A stretch of 64,000 nt of DNA from Viridibacterium silvisoli. GTDB lineage: Bacteria; Pseudomonadota; Gammaproteobacteria; Burkholderiales; Rhodocyclaceae. A program made the position numbers and the translations under genes. Below the pieces are notes generated by a model. It worked only from the letters and a program-made list of their open reading frames with translations, made no database searches and was not told where the DNA came from. Positions within the stretch are counted from its first letter, which is position 1. Each line of letters starts with the position of its first letter. Shown here one piece after another: positions 1 through 7,970 of this stretch. The stretch is taken from NCBI RefSeq assembly GCF_036017035.1, contig NZ_JAYXHS010000001.1, positions 1,054,001 to 1,118,000 on the forward strand, given 5' to 3'.

Positions 1-1
1 G

Positions 2-1309
2 ATGGTCGATTCCGCCAACATGCTGGCCGTGCTGGCGGCCGAGGACCTGAAGAACGGCCACATCGCTGACGGTGCCTTCGCGAAGAATCTCGAGGCGTAT
101 CGGCATCGCACGGTGGACGCGCCGATCTGGCATTTCCGCAAACAGTCCCTCGACTTCCGCGTGCTGGTGACGGACGACAAGGGCATCGTGCGGCTGGATT
201 CGGATCACGTTGCCGAGGGGCTTGATCACTCGAAGTGGAACGACGTCTACAAGACGCTGATGGGCGAGTACGGCGCGCGCTCGACGCGGACCGACCCAGC
301 CGACGACAAGTCCAATGTGTTCAATGTGGCGGCGCCGATTCTCGACAATGGAAAAATCATCGGTGTCCTGACGATTGCCAAACCGGTGTCGACGGTCGAA
401 CCCATCATCGCGCGCGCCGAGCGCGCCATCCTGCATGACGGCGCCTGGCTGCTGGCCGGTTCGGCCATCATCGGTCTCGCCGTGACGCTGTGGCTCACCG
501 GCTCCATCGGCCGCCTGCGTACCTACGCGCGCGACGTGGCCGCGGGCAAACGCGTGACGCCGCCCACCGGCGGTGGCAAGCAACTCAGCGAACTGGCGCT
601 GGCCATGGACGCGATGCGCGCCGAGCTGGACGGCAAGCAATATGTTGAGCGCTATGTGCAAGCACTGACCCACGAACTGAAAAGCCCGCTGGCGGCTCTG
701 CGCGGCGCAGGTGAAATCCTCGCCGAACCCGACCTACCGGAAACCGACCGCACGCGCTTTGCCAGCCACGTGCTGGAACAGGGCGCGCGCATGCAGGCCT
801 GCATCGAACGCATGCTGGCGCTGTCGCAACTCGAGGCGCGGCGCTCGCTCGATCATGCCGAGACGCTGGACTTTGCGGAGCTGGTCAGCGAGGTCCTGGC
901 GACACGTCAGGGGCGCGCCGAAGCAACAGGTGTCACCCTTTCAGGCAACCTGCCCGCCTGCGGAAATTTGCGCGGCGAACGCGACCGGCTGGCGCTGGCC
1001 ATCGGCAATCTGATCGACAACGCGCTGGACCAGGAGCCTGCTGGCAGCACGATCAGCGTAAGTCTTGAGCGCGCTGGTGAACGCATCGCCCTGTCGGTAC
1101 GCGACGCCGGGCCAGGCATTCCGGACTACGCCCTACCGCGCCTGTTCGAGCGCTTCTACGGCCTGCCACGGCCAGATGGCAGCAAGGGTTCCGGCCTCGG
1201 GCTGGCCATCGTGCAGGAGGTGGCAGTGCTGCATGGGGGAAGTGTGGCGCTGGCCAATCACGGTGACGGGGGTGCAGTCGCCACGCTGACGCTCCCCGCG
1301 TCAGTCTGA
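2..1309 (+). CDS. creC: Sensor histidine kinase CreC, 3' portion
   Basis: This is the sensor kinase of the CreBC two-component system; the window edge cuts off its N terminus, so the first membrane segment is missing. Visible in order are a periplasmic sensor region (about residues 1-145 of the visible part), a membrane helix (about 148-168), a short HAMP-like linker, the HisKA motif LTHELKSPLAAL with the phosphoacceptor His at visible residue 224, and an HATPase domain with N box (GNLIDNALDQ), DAGPGIPD and GSGLGLAI. CreC proteins are about 470 residues, so roughly 40 are lost. The identification is supported by creD at 4390 with a perfect CreB-binding tag upstream. creB would be expected just to the left, outside the window. 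Unusually, creD does not follow directly: four unrelated genes lie between. Confidence 0.85.
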   Translation: MVDSANMLAVLAAEDLKNGHIADGAFAKNLEAYRHRTVDAPIWHFRKQSLDFRVLVTDDKGIVRLDSDHVAEGLDHSKWNDVYKTLMGEYGARSTRTDPADDKSNVFNVAAPILDNGKIIGVLTIAKPVSTVEPIIARAERAILHDGAWLLAGSAIIGLAVTLWLTGSIGRLRTYARDVAAGKRVTPPTGGGKQLSELALAMDAMRAELDGKQYVERYVQALTHELKSPLAALRGAGEILAEPDLPETDRTRFASHVLEQGARMQACIERMLALSQLEARRSLDHAETLDFAELVSEVLATRQGRAEATGVTLSGNLPACGNLRGERDRLALAIGNLIDNALDQEPAGSTISVSLERAGERIALSVRDAGPGIPDYALPRLFERFYGLPRPDGSKGSGLGLAIVQEVAVLHGGSVALANHGDGGAVATLTLPASV

Positions 1310-1332
1310 GATACCAGTCCCGAAGAAATGTC

Positions 1333-1360
1333 CGTCATCCCGGCGAAGGCCGGGATCCAG
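1333..1360. repeat. 28-nt dispersed palindromic repeat, copy 1
   Basis: A short imperfect palindrome (cgtcatcccggcgaaggccg, continuing to gggatccag) lies between creC and the next gene. The same 28-nt element, with point differences, recurs at 8541-8568 and 54293-54320. It belongs to the class of small GC-rich intergenic repeats common in proteobacterial genomes. The rest of the creC-hypothetical gap holds only a second short inverted repeat near 1450-1466. Confidence 0.7.
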
Positions 1361-1468
1361 ATCGAGCGTTGATAACGCCTCGCCGGCTTCGGGCGAGTTT
1401 GGCAAAGAACGGCGACAACCCGCCATTGGTATGCCAACTGGCTTGCGGTGGGTTGCCCACCCCGCGTA

Positions 1469-1876
1469 CTACTCGATCTCGATACCAGCAACCCGAAACC
1501 GGTCCACCTCTGCTTCTGACACCATGGCGTTGTGATAGACCGTTTTGAGATTCGGGAGCTTTTCGAAACCGTCAACGGACTGCACGTCGAAGTCGTCATC
1601 GGCCCCGCTCCAGAATGGTCGTATCAGGTGGTAGATGTCGTCCCCGCCATCAAACCAGAGCTCGGTTACCTGCGCGAGATCTTCATCCGTCAATTCGACT
1701 TTGCGGAAAAACGCGTCCATCTCCGGGATCGTTTCTCCATAGTTTGATTCGCCATCGAGGCGGGCGCGGATCGCGGGAATGCTCTTGAGTTGCTCGAGTT
1801 CGGCGACGAACGACCCGGTCTCGAGTAGCTGGTTCACGACAACCAGCGTGAGGTTGTGGTCGGGGAATCGGTACAT
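1469..1876 (-). CDS. Hypothetical acidic protein
   Basis: I do not recognise this 135-residue protein. The ATG at 1876 is chosen because an AAGGA stands about 8 nt upstream and because the longer upstream extension runs into the coding region of the neighbouring marR gene. The product is soluble, acidic and rich in aromatic residues (for example LWFDGGDDIYHLIRPFWSG), with no signal peptide or membrane helix. The C-terminal half, with a valley of short hydrophobic strands such as LPNLKTVY, resembles the small DUF-type proteins that accumulate as strain-variable cargo. It is transcribed in the same direction as the adjacent marR gene but is separated from it by about 80 nt, so operon membership is uncertain. 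Confidence 0.6.
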   Translation of the reverse strand: MYRFPDHNLTLVVVNQLLETGSFVAELEQLKSIPAIRARLDGESNYGETIPEMDAFFRKVELTDEDLAQVTELWFDGGDDIYHLIRPFWSGADDDFDVQSVDGFEKLPNLKTVYHNAMVSEAEVDRFRVAGIEIE

Positions 1877-1955
1877 GACGACGATCCTTGTTGTGGCGCC
1901 AGACGTACTGGCGAATCCTGTTATAGAAATCTGAAGACCGTTCAGACCCGTGGCT

Positions 1956-2423
1956 TCAACGAGATGCGATGCGCTCACTTGCTGCGGTCGATGAGCCTTC
2001 CGCGCTCTCGCGCATGCGCTCAAGCAAGCCACCCAGTTGCTGCCGCTCATCCTTGCTCAAATCACGCAGCATGTCCGCTGCCAGCTTCTTGCGCTGGGTG
2101 TGCATGGCTTCCTGCAGGGCCAGGCCCTTCTTCGTCAGCTGCAGGTTGAAGCGGCGGCCATCGTTCGGATCGGGCTCGCGCGCGAGCAGCTCGCGCTCCA
2201 TGAGCTGCTGCACGATGCGCGTGATCTGCGCCTTGTCGCGGCCGCTGTGTGCCACCAGATCCTGCTGCGTGCTGCCGGGGTGATGCGAGAAGAAGCGCAG
2301 GGCACGCGCTTCCGTCGGGCCTAGCCCGCCACCATCGACGTTGAGCGCCTGGCGCATGCGATCCTTGAACAGGTGCATGAGGGCGTGGAGCTGGTCGATG
2401 ACGTCTTCGGTCCGGTCGGGCAT
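1956..2423 (-). CDS. MarR-family transcriptional regulator
   Basis: A 155-residue winged-helix repressor of the MarR family. The recognition region is seen in GSTQQDLVAHSGRDKAQITR (helix-turn-helix) and the wing in LLAREPDPNDGRRFNLQLT, where the DxR motif (NDGRR) is typical of the family. I use the ATG at 2423; a TTG 21 nt further upstream also extends the frame, but it lies inside the operator palindrome. The gene is divergent from the siderophore-interacting-protein gene at 2516, and two copies of one inverted repeat occupy the spacer, so autoregulation plus control of the neighbour is likely. This MarR/SIP pairing usually controls flavin- or iron-linked reductases; the ligand cannot be read from sequence. 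Confidence 0.88.
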   Translation of the reverse strand: MPDRTEDVIDQLHALMHLFKDRMRQALNVDGGGLGPTEARALRFFSHHPGSTQQDLVAHSGRDKAQITRIVQQLMERELLAREPDPNDGRRFNLQLTKKGLALQEAMHTQRKKLAADMLRDLSKDERQQLGGLLERMRESAEGSSTAASERIASR

Positions 2424-2429
2424 GATATT

Positions 2430-2478
2430 GGTTGACAGTATCAACTTGTTGTTTCAATATTGGTTGATTGTATCAACC
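2430..2478. promoter_or_regulatory. Paired operator between marR and SIP gene
   Basis: Two copies of one inverted repeat are visible: GGTTGACAGTATCAAC at 2430-2445 and GGTTGATTGTATCAACC at 2462-2478. Their centres lie about 33 bp apart, close to three helical turns, which would place two regulator dimers on the same face of the DNA. The left copy touches the marR start region and the right copy lies upstream of the SIP gene. Binding by the adjacent MarR protein is inferred. Confidence 0.7.
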
Positions 2479-2515
2479 ATTTCATGTGCTGCGTGAGCAG
2501 CGAGGAGAAACAGCA

Positions 2516-3325
2516 ATGACCAGCGCAACACGCCCTGATTCAACACGCCGCCCGGAGCGTATCCGCCACACGCCGAAGTTCCGCCAGCTCGAAGTGCTAC
2601 GCGTCGAGCGCATCACGCCACACATCGTCAGCGTCGATTTCCGCGGCGAAGACCTGCACGACTTCGTCAGCGCCTCGTTCGACGATCACGTCAAATTCAT
2701 GCTGCCCGCCACGCCGGATGGCGAATTGACGCTGCCAGTACTCGGCCCGGAGGGCCCGAAGTTTCCCGAGGGCGCACGGCCGGTGATGCGCGACTACACG
2801 CCGCGCCGCTTCGACACGCAAGGCCGTGAGATCACGATTGAATTCGCATTGCATGGCGACGGCCCGATCGCGCAATGGGCAACCCAAGCAAAGCCCGGTC
2901 AGAAAGTCGGCATCGGCGGGCCGCGCGGCTCGACGGTGATCCCCGTCGACTACGACTGGCACCTGCTGATTGGCGACGAGACGGCCTTGCCCGCCATCTC
3001 TCGCCGGCTTGAAGAACTGCCGACAAGTGTGCAGGCCATTGTCATTGTTGAAACTGGCGATGCCGCAGATCAGCGTGCCCTGGCGAGTGCGGCAAACGTG
3101 AAGGTGCAATGGCTGGTGCAGCAAGAAGCAAGTGGACTGGTGGCAGCCGTGCGTGCGCTGCAGCTACCCGCTGGCGAGGGCTTCGCGTGGGCCGCGGGCG
3201 AGTCCGCCACGATCACGGCGGTGCGTGAGGTGCTGATCGAAGAGCAGGGCCTCGACAAGCATCAGGTCAAGGCATCTGCGTACTGGAAACAAGGCGAGAA
3301 GGGCCATCACGGCAAGATCGAGTAA
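2516..3325 (+). CDS. Siderophore-interacting protein (FAD-dependent ferric reductase family)
   Basis: A 269-residue cytoplasmic flavoprotein of the ViuB/YqjH family, which uses NADPH or NADH to reduce ferric siderophores and release iron. The FAD-binding signature R-x-Y-[ST] appears as RDYTPRR (about residue 88), and the C-terminal NAD(P)-binding part carries WAAGESATI and ends with the family-typical KASAYWKQGEKGH. The ATG at 2516 is preceded by GAGGAG about 8 nt upstream; the earlier in-frame ATG at 2468 lies inside the operator and has no ribosome-binding site. It is divergent from a marR gene with two shared operator copies. No siderophore uptake or synthesis genes are nearby, so the substrate is unknown. 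Confidence 0.9.
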   Translation: MTSATRPDSTRRPERIRHTPKFRQLEVLRVERITPHIVSVDFRGEDLHDFVSASFDDHVKFMLPATPDGELTLPVLGPEGPKFPEGARPVMRDYTPRRFDTQGREITIEFALHGDGPIAQWATQAKPGQKVGIGGPRGSTVIPVDYDWHLLIGDETALPAISRRLEELPTSVQAIVIVETGDAADQRALASAANVKVQWLVQQEASGLVAAVRALQLPAGEGFAWAAGESATITAVREVLIEEQGLDKHQVKASAYWKQGEKGHHGKIE

Positions 3326-3481
3326 GGCAGAGCGCCAAAGACGCCCGCCCCTGGCCGGGAGTTTCCGCACACGCAGGGGACGCATCGGCAAAGCCTGGTC
3401 CCGTGGCGTCCTCGTCCGGAATTTCGTTGATCACCCGGGGCGACGTGCTGATGGAAGCACGCCACACGCCGGGTCAGTTGA

Positions 3482-4126
3482 TCAGGCCTTGCGGCGACGA
3501 CTTACGAGCAGGCCCGTCAGGCCCAGCCCGACCAGCGCCAACGACGCAGGCTCGGGGACAGCGTTGCCGTCCAGCACGATTTCCGAAATGGAGTAGTGCG
3601 TTGCCCACGATCCCGTCGTCTTGAAGTTCGACAAGGTGATCGTGTCGCTCACCAGACCTGCAAGCAAGGAGTTGCCAAGCGCTACCCGTTCGTTCTCGCT
3701 GAAGCTACCGAAGGCTGTCGACAGGAAAGACTGGGTGATCGAGTTGATGGTCACATCAAAGCCGGTGATGTTGCCGGGAATGCCGTTGCCACCGCCGCCA
3801 AAGCTGAAAAGGGTCAGGGTGTCGATGGCCGATGCCGCGCTCAGATGCAGGGTGATCACGGCAGCATCTGACGTGTAGAACAGCTCGGTATTGTTTACCG
3901 AGGTCCCCTGAATGCCGTCATTGAGCGTGCCGCTGCCTCCCTTGTAGCTGGCCGTGGCGCCGGTAGGCGTGATGGCGCCATTGTAGTAATGCGCCCAGCC
4001 GCCAAAACCACTGGTTCTGGCATTGCTGATGTCGTATGAGGAAATGCTGACGACGGTAGCAAAGGACTGCGCTGCAAACGCGCTGAATATTCCACCGACC
4101 AGTAATTTCAGAAGTGTTTTTTTCAT
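3482..4126 (-). CDS. PEP-CTERM sorting-domain protein
   Basis: A 214-residue exported protein. It begins with a signal peptide (MKKTLLKLLVGGIFSAFAAQ, cleavage near SFA). The body is rich in Ser, Thr and Gly and looks like a beta-sandwich. It ends with the PEP-CTERM tripartite tail: VPEPASLALVGLG, hydrophobic stretch, then RRRKA. Such tails are recognised by exosortase EpsH/XrtA in exopolysaccharide-producing Gram-negatives; no exosortase gene is in the window. The central region (YDISNARTSGFGGWAHYYNG and SFGGGGNGIPGNITGFDVTI) resembles other PEP-CTERM proteins of unknown role. It is a single-gene unit between the SIP gene and creD. Confidence 0.85.
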   Translation of the reverse strand: MKKTLLKLLVGGIFSAFAAQSFATVVSISSYDISNARTSGFGGWAHYYNGAITPTGATASYKGGSGTLNDGIQGTSVNNTELFYTSDAAVITLHLSAASAIDTLTLFSFGGGGNGIPGNITGFDVTINSITQSFLSTAFGSFSENERVALGNSLLAGLVSDTITLSNFKTTGSWATHYSISEIVLDGNAVPEPASLALVGLGLTGLLVSRRRKA

Positions 4127-4292
4127 GAAATGGCTTTCTTGTTATTGAGTTGGGTTTGAGGAGGCCGCTTGTGATGGGAATCGATGCCTGACCCCCGCCA
4201 GGCTGGTTCGGGTGATGTTATATGCACCTGTCAGAAAGTTGGCGAGGCCCTGAGTGGCAGCGTGATGCACTGCACGATCCGGCTGGTGCGAC

Positions 4293-4308
4293 TTCACGTT
4301 TCCTTCAC
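4293..4308 (+). promoter_or_regulatory. CreB-binding cre tag upstream of creD
   Basis: The sequence TTCACGTTTCCTTCAC matches the known CreB tag (TTCAC, six bases, TTCAC) exactly and lies 82 nt before the creD start. In Escherichia coli this direct repeat is the CreB activation site. It ties creD to the CreBC system although the genes are separated here. Confidence 0.88.
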
Positions 4309-4389
4309 ACGGCGCTCACGCCATCCTCATCAGCAACCCACAGGCACCGCGCAATCTCTCCCTCGTCGTTCACAACCAGGGAGAAAGTC

Positions 4390-5754
4390 ATGAAGAGCTT
4401 TGCGTCGAAAATGCTGACGGTATGCGCCGTCGGCTTGCTGTTGCTGGTCGCCGGGATGTTGTTGCGCTCGGTCGTCAATGACCGTCTGCAGAACCTCGCA
4501 CAGGCCCGCGCATCCATCACCAACAGCCTCGCGGCCGAGCAGACGATTGCCGGCGTCACGCTGGTGATTCCGTATGTCGAGCGCTATCAGGAAACCATCA
4601 CCGACGAGCGCACCAAGCTCACGCGCGTTGAATCACGGCGCGTCGAGCACCAGTTCGAAGTACTGCCTGCGCATGCCGATCTGACAGGCATGCTGACCAC
4701 CGATCCGCATCGGCGTGGCTTGTTCCGCGTGAATGGCTACATCCTGAACGGCAGGCTCAGCGGCGATTTCGCGATGCCGGCAGCCGAACTCCTGCCACGC
4801 AACAAGGCCGATTCGGCACTGGAGTTGCGACCGGCGCGCATGGTGCTGGGCATCAGTGACCCACGTGGCATACGCAGGCTGGAGATGAAGCTCAATGATG
4901 TCGTGCGTAATGTCGAGCCGGGTACCGGCGCCGGCAGTGCGACACCTGGCGCGCATGCGGTGGTTGGCGGTGTGCTGGCCAGCCTGGGCAGCACGGCGCG
5001 ATTCGATGTTGATCTGGAACTGGTCGGTACCGACTCTCTCAATATCGTGCCCCTCGGTCGCGAGAGCACCGCGGCGCTCAACTCCACCTGGAAACATCCA
5101 TCGTTTGGTGGCCGCTTCCTGCCTACTGAAAGTCATGTCGGCAATGGCGGGTTTGATGCCAAGTGGCGCGTGTCGTCGCTCGCCACCAATGCGCGCACCA
5201 GCTGGAAAGCGGCGCCTGATGGCCGGCCGCAGAGCGCGGAGAGCTTCTCCGTTTCCTTGATCGAGCCCGTCGATATCTACGTCATGTCCGATCGCGCCGG
5301 CAAGTACGCCAGCCTTTTCGTCGGCATCACGCTCGGCGGCTTCCTGCTGTTCGAGCTGCTGCGCAGCCTGCGCCTGCATCCCCTGCACTACCTGCTGATC
5401 GGCGCGGCGCTGCTGATCTTCTTCCTGCTGCTGCTGGCCTTGTCCGAGCAACTTGGCTTCGGCCGGGCCTACGCCATTGCTTCGAGCGCCTGCGTCCTGC
5501 TCATCGGGATCTACTCGATCAATCTCTTGCGCAGCAAGTGGCTGGCACTGGGCTTCACGATAGGGCTCGGGGCGCTGTATGGCGCGCTCTACGTGATCCT
5601 GCTGTCGGAGCAGAACGCGCTGCTGATGGGCTCGCTGCTGATCTTCGCCCTGCTGGCGGCGGTGATGCTCGGCACGCGCAAGGTGGATTGGCATGCACTC
5701 CTCGCCGAGCGGCCGGTCACCCCCAGGGTGATCGAGGAGCACCAGTACGAATGA
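4390..5754 (+). CDS. creD: Inner-membrane protein CreD
   Basis: A 454-residue CreD protein, the main CreBC-regulated membrane protein, linked to cell-envelope integrity and beta-lactam or colicin responses in enterobacteria and Stenotrophomonas. It has one N-terminal membrane helix (about residues 8-28), a long periplasmic domain (about 30-290, with the family-typical PLGRESTAALNSTWKHPSFGG region) and a cluster of five or six helices at the C terminus, including the conserved LLFELLRSLRLHPLHYLLIG segment. The ATG at 4390 follows AGGGAGAAAGTC, a good ribosome-binding site. The cre tag at 4293 predicts activation by CreB. Separation of creC and creD by four unrelated genes is unusual. Confidence 0.93.
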   Translation: MKSFASKMLTVCAVGLLLLVAGMLLRSVVNDRLQNLAQARASITNSLAAEQTIAGVTLVIPYVERYQETITDERTKLTRVESRRVEHQFEVLPAHADLTGMLTTDPHRRGLFRVNGYILNGRLSGDFAMPAAELLPRNKADSALELRPARMVLGISDPRGIRRLEMKLNDVVRNVEPGTGAGSATPGAHAVVGGVLASLGSTARFDVDLELVGTDSLNIVPLGRESTAALNSTWKHPSFGGRFLPTESHVGNGGFDAKWRVSSLATNARTSWKAAPDGRPQSAESFSVSLIEPVDIYVMSDRAGKYASLFVGITLGGFLLFELLRSLRLHPLHYLLIGAALLIFFLLLLALSEQLGFGRAYAIASSACVLLIGIYSINLLRSKWLALGFTIGLGALYGALYVILLSEQNALLMGSLLIFALLAAVMLGTRKVDWHALLAERPVTPRVIEEHQYE

Positions 5755-5833
5755 GGTAGGTCTCACGCCCTCTTCACGGAGGGCGTTGTTGATACGCCTA
5801 TGTCATCGATCACATTCGCAGAAGGACTTTACG

Positions 5834-6610
5834 ATGCCCTTTACCGTTTCCCACGCCGCCGCCGTGCTGCCGTTGCGTCGTTACCTGCCCACCCTGCCAC
5901 TCACCGCCATGGTCATCGGCAGCATGGTTCCGGACTTCGCTTTCCTGATTCCGCATCTGGATCGCCATCTCAGCCACAGCTTCGCCGGCCTGTTCCTGTT
6001 CTGCCTGCCGATGGGCTGGCTGGCGCAATGGCTGTTCTGGCGCGGCTTGCAAGGTCCGCTGCTGGATCTCGTACCGCGTCCTTTGCAGCGGCGTCTGCAA
6101 ACCGTGCTGGGCAGGGAGTCACGCAGCCTGTTGCACGTTTCTGCGGCCCTGCTGGTGGGTTCGTTGAGCCATATCGCGTGGGACGGCTTCACCCACGTCG
6201 ACGGTTTCGTCGCCCATGCCTGGCCCTGGCTGCGTTACCGGCTTTTCATGCTCGGCGAAGCGCCGCTACTGGTCTGCGATGTGTTGCAACACGCCAGCAG
6301 TGCGCTGGGCCTGGTGGCACTGGCGATGTATGCCTGCCGCTGGTTCAGCCGCAGTTCGCCGGGCGAAGCGCGTGCCATGCAGTACCGCGTGTTCTGGGCG
6401 CTGGCGTTTCTCATGGTGCCGATGAGTGCCGGGCTGCTCAGCGTGCTGGCGAGGTTGCCGCTCGACGAGATCGAGCGCGTCGCTGCCATGGCCGCTGCGC
6501 GCAGCCTGCAGGCGGCGGGTGTGTGCCTGCTGGCCTACGCCCTGTGGTGGCACCGGCGTCACGGATTGCAGCACCCGAAGCGCCCCGGCGCGCTTGTCAG
6601 GGAACGCTGA
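5834..6610 (+). CDS. DUF4184 family membrane protein
   Basis: A 258-residue integral membrane protein of the DUF4184 family (unknown function). The N terminus MPFTVSHAAAVLPL is the family signature: a His close to the start, followed by PDF (GSMVPDFAFL) and a second His cluster (SLLHVSAALLVGSLSHIAWDG), the arrangement of metal-dependent membrane hydrolases such as YdjM/LrgB-unrelated 'metal-dependent hydrolase' proteins. Six or seven hydrophobic helices follow. It starts 79 nt after creD in the same direction and could be read from the creD transcript. Its 3' end overlaps the convergent sugar dehydrogenase gene by 14 nt. Confidence 0.82.
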   Translation: MPFTVSHAAAVLPLRRYLPTLPLTAMVIGSMVPDFAFLIPHLDRHLSHSFAGLFLFCLPMGWLAQWLFWRGLQGPLLDLVPRPLQRRLQTVLGRESRSLLHVSAALLVGSLSHIAWDGFTHVDGFVAHAWPWLRYRLFMLGEAPLLVCDVLQHASSALGLVALAMYACRWFSRSSPGEARAMQYRVFWALAFLMVPMSAGLLSVLARLPLDEIERVAAMAAARSLQAAGVCLLAYALWWHRRHGLQHPKRPGALVRER

Positions 6611-7775
6611 CGCGGAGGATCTGCCCGGCCGCTTCATCGGTCAGCAGGTAGAGCCAGCCATCCGGCCCGACACGTACGTCACGCACGCGCTTGCCGACCT
6701 CGATGCGTTGCTGGCCAGTGATGCGGTTGCCATCGACGCTGAGGCGCATCAAGGCGGTGTCCTTGAGTGCCGTCACGAACAGGTTGCCGGACCACGCCGG
6801 CAGCTTGCCGCCCGTGTAGAAGACGAGATTGCCGGGAGCAATCGAAGGGTCCCAGTAGCAACGCGGTTGCTCCATGCCGGCCTTGACCGCGCCCTCGCCG
6901 ATTTTCGTGCCGCTGTAGTTCACGCCATAGCTGATGACGGGCCAGCCGTAGTTCTTGCCGGCTTCCGGCGTGTTGATCTCGTCACCACCCCGGGCGCCAT
7001 GCTCGGCCGTCCATAGCTGGCCGGTGACGGGATGGCGGGTCATGCCCTGCGGGTTGCGATGGCCGTAGCTCCAGATCTCCGGCAGATAGGCCTTGTTGCC
7101 GGCGAAAGGGTTGTCGGCCGGCACGCTGCCATCGGTATTCAGCCGCAGGATCTTGCCGAGGCTCTGCTGCGTGTCCTGCGCCGGGTCGAACTTCTGGCGC
7201 TCGCCGAGGGAGACATAGAGCTTGCCGTCCGTACCGAATGCGAGGCGAGCCCCGTAATGGCCGTTTCCAGAGACTTTTGGGGTCTGCCGGTAGATCGGGG
7301 TCACCGCGCTCAGGGAAAGCGCCTGAGGGTCCAATACGGCCCTTGCAACGGCTGTTCCGGAACCGCCCGGACCGGCCTCCGAGTAGGCGAAGTAGATGCG
7401 GCCATTGCTGGCGAAGGCCGGGTCGAGCACCACGTCCAGCAAGCCGCCCTGCCCGGCCGCGTGCACCGCCGGCACGCCACTGACGGGCGTGGAGATTGTT
7501 CCAGCAGTCGTTCCGTTGATAGAAACGATGCGCATGCGGCCCTCGCGCTCCGTGACCAGCATGCGCCCGTCCGGCAGGAAGGCGAGCCCCCAGGGATTGA
7601 CGAGGCCGCTGGCGACCGGGGTGATGCTGGTGGCGGGGCCACTGATGGCGTTGGCGTCACAACGGGCGGCGGGACCGTCGGCGGCGGTGGCACAGGCACT
7701 GAGCGCCATCAGTACGAGGATTTGACCTGGAACAAGGAAGTCAAGGGGGTGCTGCGCGTGCGAGGAACTTCTCAT
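6597..7775 (-). CDS. PQQ-dependent aldose sugar dehydrogenase-like protein (YliI family)
   Basis: A 392-residue beta-propeller protein of the soluble aldose sugar dehydrogenase (YliI/Asd) family, expected in the periplasm. It has an N-terminal hydrophobic segment with a lipobox-like end (LMALSACAT), so it may be a lipoprotein. Family motifs are NPWGLAFLPDGRMLVTER, GGLLDVVLDP, GHYGARLAFG, SYGHRNPQGM and WTAEHGARGGDEIN. The HRNPQG and EHG segments are the parts that bind PQQ and calcium in characterised members. The ATG at 7775 is used because the signal segment follows directly; the upstream frame is not protein-like. No PQQ biosynthesis genes are in the window. It is divergent from ahpC. Confidence 0.85.
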   Translation of the reverse strand: MRSSSHAQHPLDFLVPGQILVLMALSACATAADGPAARCDANAISGPATSITPVASGLVNPWGLAFLPDGRMLVTEREGRMRIVSINGTTAGTISTPVSGVPAVHAAGQGGLLDVVLDPAFASNGRIYFAYSEAGPGGSGTAVARAVLDPQALSLSAVTPIYRQTPKVSGNGHYGARLAFGTDGKLYVSLGERQKFDPAQDTQQSLGKILRLNTDGSVPADNPFAGNKAYLPEIWSYGHRNPQGMTRHPVTGQLWTAEHGARGGDEINTPEAGKNYGWPVISYGVNYSGTKIGEGAVKAGMEQPRCYWDPSIAPGNLVFYTGGKLPAWSGNLFVTALKDTALMRLSVDGNRITGQQRIEVGKRVRDVRVGPDGWLYLLTDEAAGQILRVSVP

Positions 7776-7852
7776 GTCCGGACCCTTTCTGTAATGAATG
7801 CCACGCAAGCTGTTTCCGGCAGCAGCGAGGTTCAATGTCGGACCACATCTTT

Positions 7853-7909
7853 CGATAGTAATTTTCTATCGATTGTATGTTCAACATCAATTAGAACTAT
7901 TTGTTGAAC
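7853..7909. promoter_or_regulatory. OxyR-type binding site upstream of ahpC
   Basis: TCGATAG-N7-CTATCGA at 7853-7871 contains exactly ATAG-N7-CTAT, the OxyR half-site geometry. Seven bases further is a degenerate second element (ATGT-N7-CAAT), as in four-half-site OxyR boxes. A separate inverted repeat, GTTCAACA at 7879-7886 and TGTTGAAC at 7902-7909, overlaps the second half. Location before ahpC-ahpF fits peroxide control; binding is inferred. Confidence 0.75.
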
Positions 7910-7970
7910 AGGGCTACGATGAAACCTCGAATCGTTTTTCGACCTCAACCCGCCTAACAGGAGAGCAGAT

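Noticed and set aside
4633..5766. Long minus-strand open frame opposite creD
   Set aside because: Composition is that of an antisense shadow (Gln/Arg/His-rich); creD has clear family motifs and a cre tag.
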